Source: an uncultured Cytophagaceae bacterium
GTDB taxonomy: Bacteria > Bacteroidota > Bacteroidia > Cytophagales > Spirosomataceae
Direction of reading: 5' to 3'
DNA length: 8,683 nt
Assembly: GCA_903960725.1 (NCBI GenBank)
Contig: CAJCBY010000248.1
Coordinates: 1 to 8,683, forward strand
Below, in pieces: positions 1 to 5,141 of the stretch (within the stretch, counting starts at the first letter, position 1; the number at the start of each line of letters is the position of its first letter). Under the pieces are notes generated by a model. It searched no databases. It saw only the letters and a list, made by a program, of their open reading frames with translations, and was not told where the DNA came from. Position numbers and translations under genes: made by a program.

Positions 1-822
1 ATAATCACGACCTTTTTTATCTGCCTCTCGTGCATACAATCGATCAGCCGTGCTCACAAATTCACTTTTATTGTATCGAATTTCAGAATTATGATCCCTA
101 GAAAGGCGGCCGATAAACGACATCCCAATGCTACGATCTTTGCCCAGTGAATAAGTGGAGTTTAAACGAAGGGATTGATTGTAATCACGGTTGATTTCAT
201 CCGTGTTTTGGGTGACTTCAGAATAGCCAAATCTGCTTGGATTTTCGCGGTACAAGAACTGGTAATTGTCTCTACTGTTTTGGCGTAAATTAAGGTCAAT
301 CAAATGAGTCCAGCGCTTTACAGATTTAGAATAAGTTCCAGAAAAAGCATATTTATCATTCGTGCCAATATTTGAATTTATTCGAATGGATTCTGATTTA
401 GATCCTTTTTTCAAAACGATATTTAATATTCCTGAACTTCCTTCAGCGGTGTATTTTGCGCCTGGATTCGATAGAATTTCAATACGATCAATTTGATCTG
501 CTGGAAAAAGACTTAAGGCATTAGCACGGGAGGAACTAACAATACCTGCCGGCATTCCATCAAAAAATAGGGTTAAATTTTGATTTCCACGGTAGGTGAC
601 GTGACCATCACTCGTGACATAAATGGACGGAATATTGCTTAAAATGTCAAACAGATTGCCGCCTAAATTAGTCAGGTTAGCGCCCACTTGATATACTTTT
701 TTCGAAGGATCAGAGTTTAATTCTGAGCGAATGCCTTGGACCTTTACCTCCTGTAAAGTGCGCGTTGAATCGACTTGCGCCGCAAGCGAAAAGGGCACTA
801 AAAAAAAGAGAATTTTATGCAT
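1..822 (-). CDS. TonB-dependent receptor, outer membrane beta-barrel family (partial, C-terminus outside window)
   Basis: Outer-membrane receptor that would import a bound ligand using TonB/ExbBD energy; the ligand cannot be told. The frame starts with ATG at 822-820 and stays open for 274 codons to the left edge, so most of the barrel is missing. A signal peptide (residues 1-15, ending LAA before Q16) is followed by a TonB-box-like segment LQEVKVQG (23-30). The plug domain lies at about 50-139, with DILSNIPSIYV (59-69), YRGNQNL (77-83), FFDGMPAG (86-93), IDRIEILSNPGAKY (111-124) and the closing GILNIVLKK (131-139). These plug signatures are typical of Bacteroidota OMP_b-brl_3-type receptors. 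After that come alternating polar/aromatic strands typical of a barrel. The carboxypeptidase-regulatory-like domain that often precedes the plug in this phylum is absent. The start overlaps the end of the upstream DUF4956 gene by 8 bases, so the two are probably co-transcribed. Confidence 0.9.
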   Translation of the reverse strand, partial: MHKILFFLVPFSLAAQVDSTRTLQEVKVQGIRSELNSDPSKKVYQVGANLTNLGGNLFDILSNIPSIYVTSDGHVTYRGNQNLTLFFDGMPAGIVSSSRANALSLFPADQIDRIEILSNPGAKYTAEGSSGILNIVLKKGSKSESIRINSNIGTNDKYAFSGTYSKSVKRWTHLIDLNLRQNSRDNYQFLYRENPSRFGYSEVTQNTDEINRDYNQSLRLNSTYSLGKDRSIGMSFIGRLSRDHNSEIRYNKSEFVSTADRLYAREADKKGRDY

Positions 823-1411
823 CTACATCGAGTGGAGCGGACTCATTTTCTTTGGAAAAATAATACACCCTTAATTGCGCAATCCCACGCTGATAATCGA
901 CTTTGACCACCTGAACCTTGTGAATAGGATACCCGGTTCTCTCTGATAAATCTTTCAGCAGCTCGACTCTTTCAGCAGGCTTTATCAAGCCCAAATTTTC
1001 ATAATTCAAAGTCTGAAAATTCTCATGCGTTAATTGCAGCGTGCGGCCTAATAAAAATGTCATCGCCACTAACACCGAATTAGCTACCAAAAGCATTTCG
1101 ATATTCACTAATGAAGCTAATGAGTTAATAATTCCCAATGTCACGACTAAGAAAAAGTAGCCCATCTCGCCAATGGGAACAGTGACCGTCCGGTACCGGA
1201 ACATGGAAAACAAGGCAAATAAACCAAAGGCAAAACCAAACTTCAAATCAGCCTCCGCTAGCAAATAACAGAGTACAAAAAGAATGGTATTAAATAAGAA
1301 AAAAGTAAAGACAAAGTCGTTATTACGGTATTTCGGGTAGTAAATGAAACGCACCACAATGAAGGTAAACAGCAAGTTAAGCGCGTAACGAAGAAGAAAA
1401 TTTTCTAGCAT
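815..1411 (-). CDS. DUF4956 family integral membrane protein
   Basis: Inner-membrane protein of unknown function. From ATG at 1411-1409 it is 198 residues, starting MLENFLLRYAL. Hydrophobic segments lie at about 10-26, 33-52, 57-71, 84-103 and 106-122, giving about five membrane spans, followed by a soluble C-terminal tail (123-198). The family call rests on the central block GFAFGLFALFSMFRYRT (about 59-75) with the P-I-G-E-M segment after it, which matches the conserved core of DUF4956 as I recall it. The frame could extend 10 codons to a TTG at 1441, but a TAnnTTTG-type box lies inside that extension and TTG starts are rare in this group, so ATG was chosen. DUF4956 genes elsewhere are often near VTC-type polyphosphate polymerase or CotH-like genes (recollection); none is visible here, but the region left of the window is unseen. 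It overlaps the TonB-dependent receptor gene by 8 bases. Confidence 0.8.
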   Translation of the reverse strand: MLENFLLRYALNLLFTFIVVRFIYYPKYRNNDFVFTFFLFNTILFVLCYLLAEADLKFGFAFGLFALFSMFRYRTVTVPIGEMGYFFLVVTLGIINSLASLVNIEMLLVANSVLVAMTFLLGRTLQLTHENFQTLNYENLGLIKPAERVELLKDLSERTGYPIHKVQVVKVDYQRGIAQLRVYYFSKENESAPLDVDA

Positions 1412-1428
1412 TTGTTCTGAATTATCTT

Positions 1429-1436
1429 CAAATATA
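1429..1436 (-). promoter_or_regulatory. Candidate Bacteroidota -7 box for the DUF4956 / TonB-receptor pair
   Basis: Read on the minus strand this is TATATTTG, an exact match to the Bacteroidota -7 consensus TAnnTTTG. It ends 17 bases before the ATG at 1411, which would give a short leader. No clear TTTG-type -33 element was found 17-23 bases upstream (only a TTTA), so the call is tentative. Confidence 0.35.
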
Positions 1437-1439
1437 ACC

Positions 1440-1469
1440 AAATAGATTTAAACCTCGTTTTATCTATTT
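1440..1469. repeat. Inverted repeat in the divergent spacer
   Basis: AAATAGAT (1440-1447) and its exact reverse complement ATCTATTT (1462-1469) flank a 14-base loop. The repeat sits between the divergent genes, just upstream of the candidate minus-strand promoter box. It could be a regulator-binding site or a leader hairpin, but in AT-rich DNA an 8-base match could be chance. Confidence 0.35.
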
Positions 1470-1477
1470 AAGCTTAC

Positions 1478-1495
1478 TCCTGATAACAATCAGGA
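1478..1495. repeat. Perfect 7-bp hairpin in the divergent spacer
   Basis: TCCTGAT (1478-1484) and ATCAGGA (1489-1495) form a perfect stem around the four-base loop AACA. There is no T-run on either side, so it does not look like an intrinsic terminator. It lies 50 bases before the Rieske start and about 65 bases before the DUF4956 start, where an operator or mRNA leader structure would be expected. Confidence 0.4.
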
Positions 1496-1544
1496 ATTTA
1501 ACCCGTTATATTGTTTAAATTTCGAAATAAAATCCTCGGTCCCT

Positions 1545-1976
1545 ATGGAAGATAAAATCAAACGAAACGAATTCTTGAAATCATTAGGCCTTAAAGGAGC
1601 CTCTCTTTTAGCCGTTTATTGCGGAGTATCCTCCCTTTCTTCTTGTCAGAATGAAGCAGTCTCCCCAGCGAGCGGAGTTGATTTTACGCTAGATCTAACG
1701 ACTCCAACTTACAGCAAATTAAACACGACAGGAAATTACATCATCGCGAATGGAATCGTAGTAGCCCGGGTATCAAGCACCAGTTTTGCTGCGGTAACTC
1801 AAGTTTGTTCGCATGAAAATAAGCCCAATGTCATTTTTAGCGGTGGTGGATTTTATTGCACGCAACATGGAGCCACTTTCACTACAACAGGTGTAGGCAC
1901 AAACGCAAACGGCAGCAAAGGAATCAAAGCTTATCAAACGACTTTAACGGGCACCAGCCTTAGAATCTATTCCTAA
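1545..1976 (+). CDS. Rieske [2Fe-2S] domain lipoprotein
   Basis: Small exported iron-sulfur electron-transfer protein, 143 residues. The N-terminus (KRNEFLKSLGLKG, 6-18) resembles a degenerate Tat signal with one arginine of the RRxFLK motif replaced. It leads through a hydrophobic stretch to a lipobox LSSC with C34 as the likely lipidated residue, so the protein should be membrane-anchored and face the periplasm. The Rieske ligands are present: C88 and H90 in box 1 (CSHENK) and C105 and H108 in box 2 (CTQHGA). The extra cysteine pair and the box 2 serine of high-potential cytochrome-bc Rieske proteins are missing, so this resembles the simpler, lower-potential kind (inference). It is the first gene of a four-gene operon; its TAA shares one base with the next ATG. 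No clear promoter was found in the spacer before it. Confidence 0.88.
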   Translation: MEDKIKRNEFLKSLGLKGASLLAVYCGVSSLSSCQNEAVSPASGVDFTLDLTTPTYSKLNTTGNYIIANGIVVARVSSTSFAAVTQVCSHENKPNVIFSGGGFYCTQHGATFTTTGVGTNANGSKGIKAYQTTLTGTSLRIYS

Positions 1977-2887
1977 TGAAAAAGCTCTTATTCCTACTTT
2001 TTGCGAGTACCCCCCTTTTCGCTCAGGATGATCTATTAGCCATGCTGGAAAAAGAGGATGCAAAGAAAACAAGCTTCACACAAGCGACCTTTAAAGGTAC
2101 ACGGTTGATCAATGGTCAAACGGTGGAGACCTTAGCCAAACAGCACCTTAACTTCTGGATTTCACATCGTTTCGGGTCCGTGAATTCTGGATTTATTGAT
2201 AATTTTTTTGGTCTAGATGAGGCTAAGATTCGTCTAGGATTAGAATATTCTTTGACTGACAAATGGCTAGTGGGTGCCGGTAGATCTACGATTGAGAAGA
2301 CTTATGATTTGTATTCCAAATACAAAGTAATTGCGCAGTCCAATAAAATGCCCATCACAGCTACATTGTATGGAGGCATGGCAACTAATACGATGCCATC
2401 AGGCTACACAACTTCGAGTGGAAATGTGATGAGCTATCAAAATAATTTGCAACGCCAATCCTATTTTGGACAACTACTCATTGCCCGTAAATTCAGCGAT
2501 AAGCTTTCCTTGCAGCTAATGCCCACTGTTTTACACAACAACAAATCGGAATCCATTTACTTAGAGAATAATTTAGCCTCAATGGGATTTGGCGGGCGAT
2601 ATAAACTGACGAATCGCTTGACTGTCTCCGCCGAATACTATAAAAATATCGTCGATAAAGAGGATTACGAAGAGGGTGCCGGCACGCCTTATCCTTATCA
2701 GGATTCTTTTTCGCTCGGTTTTGATATTGAAACGGGAGGACACGTTTTTCAATTGCATTTGACGAACTCTCGCGGAATGACCGAGAAACATTTTATAGGC
2801 CAAACCCTAGGCACCTGGGGCGCAGGCGACATCTTTTATGGCTTTAATATAGCCCGTACTTTCAGTTTAGAACCTAAGAAAAAATGA
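1976..2887 (+). CDS. DUF5777 family outer-membrane beta-barrel protein
   Basis: Predicted outer-membrane barrel of unknown substrate, 303 residues. A signal peptide (1-16, ending LFA before Q17) is followed by a short charged region (18-31) and then the family core. The core includes FKGTRLINGQTVETL (39-53), the strand LNFWISHRFGSVN (58-70), FFGLDEAKIRLGLEYSLTDKWLVG (77-100, quoted in part) and the motif GAGRSTIEKTYD (100-111). These match what I recall of DUF5777. The rest is a series of amphipathic strands ending in FYGFNIARTFSLEPKKK, consistent with a small barrel whose last strand is near the C-terminus. The ATG overlaps the Rieske stop codon by one base and its own stop overlaps the YceI start by four, so translation is likely coupled. 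In this family no ligand has been established that I can name; the redox neighbours suggest a partner in envelope electron transfer (inference). Confidence 0.85.
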   Translation: MKKLLFLLFASTPLFAQDDLLAMLEKEDAKKTSFTQATFKGTRLINGQTVETLAKQHLNFWISHRFGSVNSGFIDNFFGLDEAKIRLGLEYSLTDKWLVGAGRSTIEKTYDLYSKYKVIAQSNKMPITATLYGGMATNTMPSGYTTSSGNVMSYQNNLQRQSYFGQLLIARKFSDKLSLQLMPTVLHNNKSESIYLENNLASMGFGGRYKLTNRLTVSAEYYKNIVDKEDYEEGAGTPYPYQDSFSLGFDIETGGHVFQLHLTNSRGMTEKHFIGQTLGTWGAGDIFYGFNIARTFSLEPKKK

Positions 2888-3420
2888 AAAAATTATTCCT
2901 TTTAGCCCTGTTGTTTGTTGGATTACAATCTAAGGCACAATTATTTATGACAACGAACGGCGAAGTTTCCTTTTTCTCCAAAACTCCAATGGAGGACATC
3001 GATGCCGTTAATAAATCCGTCTCTAGCATCATCAACACCGCCACGAATGAAGTAGCCGTTCAAATGCGTGTCACGAACTTCGTGTTTCCTAATAAATTAA
3101 TGCAGGAGCACTTTAATGAGAATTATTTGGAAAGTGAAAAATTCCCCTCTGCTACTTTCAAAGGAAAAATCAAAGAATCCGTTAATCTAACTGTGGCAGG
3201 CACCTACCCTATCACAGCTTCCGGATCAGCTACCATTCACGGAGTAACTCGTCCAATTGAATTGAAAGGGACGATTGTTTCCACGGGTTCGACTTTAGCT
3301 TTAACGTGCCAGTTCGAGGTGAAGTTAGTGGATTACAAAGTAGATATCCCTAAGATTGTTTTTGCCAAAATCGCCGAGGTTATCAAGATTTCTAGCAAAA
3401 TGAACTATACCAAAAAATGA
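2884..3420 (+). CDS. YceI family periplasmic lipocalin-like protein
   Basis: Exported lipid-binding protein, 178 residues. Some YceI-family members hold a polyisoprenoid or isoprenoid quinone in a lipocalin-like barrel; the ligand here is not known. A signal peptide (1-18, ending SKA before Q19) opens the protein. Family hallmarks are the opening strand with EVSFFSKTPMEDIDA (27-41), the block YLESEKFPSATFKGKI (81-96), the turn GSATIHGVTRPIELKG (114-129) and the closing strand LVDYKVDIPK with IAEVIKI (148-169). The length is normal for the family (about 170-190). ATGA overlaps join it to both the barrel gene before it and the cytochrome gene after it. Next to a Rieske protein and a dihaem cytochrome, a role in carrying a quinone-like cofactor is attractive but unproven. 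Confidence 0.92.
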   Translation: MKKLFLLALLFVGLQSKAQLFMTTNGEVSFFSKTPMEDIDAVNKSVSSIINTATNEVAVQMRVTNFVFPNKLMQEHFNENYLESEKFPSATFKGKIKESVNLTVAGTYPITASGSATIHGVTRPIELKGTIVSTGSTLALTCQFEVKLVDYKVDIPKIVFAKIAEVIKISSKMNYTKK

Positions 3421-4145
3421 GAATTCTAGGACTTATATTAAGCATTTTCGTATTTGTTTCTTGCCTAAATGACAAGAACAGTCCTTTGGCTTATCAACCG
3501 ATTGTGGTGGATACAACAACGGTTACAAATCCGGTTCTTCCTGCAGGTCCTGCCGTCTCTTCGTGCAGCCCAGACACCGTCTATTTTAAGCAAACTATTC
3601 TTCCACTAGTCACTTCTAATTGTGCTATGAGTGGATGCCATGATGCCATTTCCCATAAAGAAGGGGTGATTTTAACTGATTATACCAACATTATGCGAGA
3701 GGTAAAAGTGTCCTCCCCCACCTCAAGTGACCTCTATAAATGCCTGAATGAAACAGGGGACGAACGCATGCCTCCTGCCCCAGCTGCAGAGTTTAGTTTG
3801 TCCAATAAAGCCAACTTGTTAAAATGGATACAGCAAGGGGCAAAAAATAATTCTTGTGTGGCTACTGCCCTCAATTGTGACACGACTGGTGTTTCATTCA
3901 GCGCTACCGTTTTCCCCACGTTAAAAACCTATTGCACCGGTTGTCACAGTGGCACAATGCCATCAGCCGGAATTGATTTAAATTCCCACGCAGCCATAAA
4001 GGTGTATGCCGCTAATGGCAAATTGATGGGCTCCATCAATCACGCGGTTGGATATATTCCAATGCCATCAAGTACATCTAAACTAGGAACTTGCGAGATT
4101 AGCCAAATCAAAGCCTGGATTGCAGAAGGGACATTGAATAATTAA
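3417..4145 (+). CDS. Dihaem c-type cytochrome lipoprotein
   Basis: Periplasm-facing electron carrier, 242 residues, anchored by a lipoprotein signal (1-15) with C16 as the likely lipid site (VFVSC). Two tandem haem domains are visible. The first has the unusual spacing C69-AMSG-C74-H75 (CX4CH), with M118 in RMPP as a probable axial ligand. The second has a standard C173-TG-C176-H177 (CXXCH), with M216 in IPMPS as a probable ligand. Each domain ends with a helix of the type LLKWIQQGA (134-142) or IKAWIAEGT (231-239), as is usual for this class of Bacteroidota cytochromes. Additional cysteines at 50, 109, 147, 154 and 226 might form disulfides. The linker 30-49 is rich in T, P and V. It is the last gene of the four-gene operon, its start overlapping the YceI stop by four bases. 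Confidence 0.9.
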   Translation: MRILGLILSIFVFVSCLNDKNSPLAYQPIVVDTTTVTNPVLPAGPAVSSCSPDTVYFKQTILPLVTSNCAMSGCHDAISHKEGVILTDYTNIMREVKVSSPTSSDLYKCLNETGDERMPPAPAAEFSLSNKANLLKWIQQGAKNNSCVATALNCDTTGVSFSATVFPTLKTYCTGCHSGTMPSAGIDLNSHAAIKVYAANGKLMGSINHAVGYIPMPSSTSKLGTCEISQIKAWIAEGTLNN

Positions 4146-4151
4146 TTATTC
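4136..4151. promoter_or_regulatory. Perfect 16-base palindrome between the cytochrome gene and the permease
   Basis: GAATAATTAATTATTC reads the same on both strands, spans the cytochrome stop codon, and ends 24 bases before the permease ATG. It could be a dimeric regulator site for the permease or a weak AT hairpin at the end of the operon. It has no T-tract typical of an intrinsic terminator. Its AT-rich make-up keeps chance in play. Confidence 0.35.
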
Positions 4152-4175
4152 GTAAATTGGTTGCAAAAACCAGCT

Positions 4176-5087
4176 ATGAAAGGTTTACTGTTCACATTCA
4201 GCATCATCGCTGCTGTCATTTTAACACTCATTTTCCCTGAACCTTTCGTAGGAATAGGGGAGTTCAAGTTCAAAATTTTCATCATTCCCCTCCTACAAAT
4301 CATCATGTTTGGGATGGGATCTACGATGAAAATTGGTGATTTTGCAGAAGTTATCCGCTCGCCCAAAGCCGTGGTCCTCGGTGTCTTTTTCCAATTCACC
4401 ATTATGCCTTTTGTAGGATGGGGATTAACCAAATTATTTGATTTCCCTACCGAAATTGCAGCCGGCATCATCCTAGTAGGCTGTATGCCGTGTGGTTTAG
4501 CTTCAAATGTCATGTCGTATTTGGCCAAAGCAAACGTTGCCTTATCCCTCACCCTCACCTCGATAGCCACCATCTTAGCTCCATTATTGACGCCCATTTT
4601 AATGAAAAATCTGGCAGGTCAATTGATTGAGATTGATTTATGGGCGATGGTTTGGGAAATAAGTAAACTCATCATTATACCCATCTGCTTTGGTGTTTTG
4701 TATAATCGACTATTCGGAGCAAGATTTCAATGGTTTGAAAAAGCCTTGCCCACCATTTCCATGTGGAGTGTAGGCGCCATTGTGGTTATCATCACCGCAA
4801 ATGGAAGGAATGCCCTGCTGGCGGTAGGACCTATTTTAGTGCTCGCTTGTCTTCTGCACAATGTATTCGGATTCATATTAGGTTATTGGGGTGGCAGGCT
4901 AAGCGGTTTGCCCGAACAAGATTGCCGAACCATCGCCATTGAAGTAGGGCTCCAAAACGCAGGACTTGCCTCCGGCCTAGCTATGGCCATGGGAAAGGTA
5001 GGGACACTTGGTCTGCCTGCCGCTATTTTTGGCCCAGTGATGAATATCAATGGTTCCGCGCTAGCGAATTATTGGAAGGGAAAGTGA
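4176..5087 (+). CDS. Bile acid:sodium symporter (BASS/SBF) family permease
   Basis: Inner-membrane secondary transporter, 303 residues from the ATG at 4176. The family couples sodium to uptake of organic anions such as bile acids, pantoate or keto acids; the substrate here is unknown. About nine to ten hydrophobic spans are seen. Signature blocks are PLLQIIMFGMGSTM (38-51), the glycine/proline-rich GCMPCGLASNVMSYLAKAN (102-120) of the crossover region, and the second repeat's EVGLQNAGLASGLA (256-269) with the conserved E, Q and N. The C-terminus ends in FGPVMNINGSALANYW, as is usual for the family. A TTG five codons upstream (4161) is also in frame, but ATG followed directly by MKGLLF fits family starts better. 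It lies 30 bases after the cytochrome gene; no terminator separates them, so partial read-through from the operon is possible. Confidence 0.88.
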   Translation: MKGLLFTFSIIAAVILTLIFPEPFVGIGEFKFKIFIIPLLQIIMFGMGSTMKIGDFAEVIRSPKAVVLGVFFQFTIMPFVGWGLTKLFDFPTEIAAGIILVGCMPCGLASNVMSYLAKANVALSLTLTSIATILAPLLTPILMKNLAGQLIEIDLWAMVWEISKLIIIPICFGVLYNRLFGARFQWFEKALPTISMWSVGAIVVIITANGRNALLAVGPILVLACLLHNVFGFILGYWGGRLSGLPEQDCRTIAIEVGLQNAGLASGLAMAMGKVGTLGLPAAIFGPVMNINGSALANYWKGK

Positions 5088-5120
5088 ATCGCAAGTCATT
5101 TATTTTCCTTAATTTTAGCT

Positions 5121-5128
5121 TATATCTG
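5121..5128 (+). promoter_or_regulatory. Weak candidate -7 box before the giant repeat gene
   Basis: TATATCTG differs by one base from the Bacteroidota TAnnTTTG box and lies 13 bases before the ATG at 5142. No TTG element was found at the expected distance, and no terminator is visible in the 54-base gap after the permease gene, so read-through is an alternative. Confidence 0.2.
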
Positions 5129-5141
5129 TTCTTAAAAATCA

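Noticed and set aside
1478..1500. Hairpin as an intrinsic terminator
   Set aside because: The stem is only 7 base pairs, no T-run follows on either strand, and both flanking genes start, not end, here.
2579..2803. Minus-strand open frame of 74 codons inside the DUF5777 gene
   Set aside because: It lies wholly opposite a well-supported gene, has no recognisable domain, and no promoter or start context supports it.
3734..3919. Minus-strand open frame of 61 codons opposite the cytochrome gene
   Set aside because: It is fully covered by a gene with clear haem motifs on the other strand and its product looks like no known protein.
4161..4178. TTG at 4161 as the permease start
   Set aside because: An in-frame ATG lies five codons later and gives a start directly before the first hydrophobic span, as in the family.
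4142..4597. Minus-strand open frame of 151 codons opposite the permease
   Set aside because: The plus strand carries clear BASS signatures over the same bases; the antisense product is low-complexity and M/K-rich without a domain.
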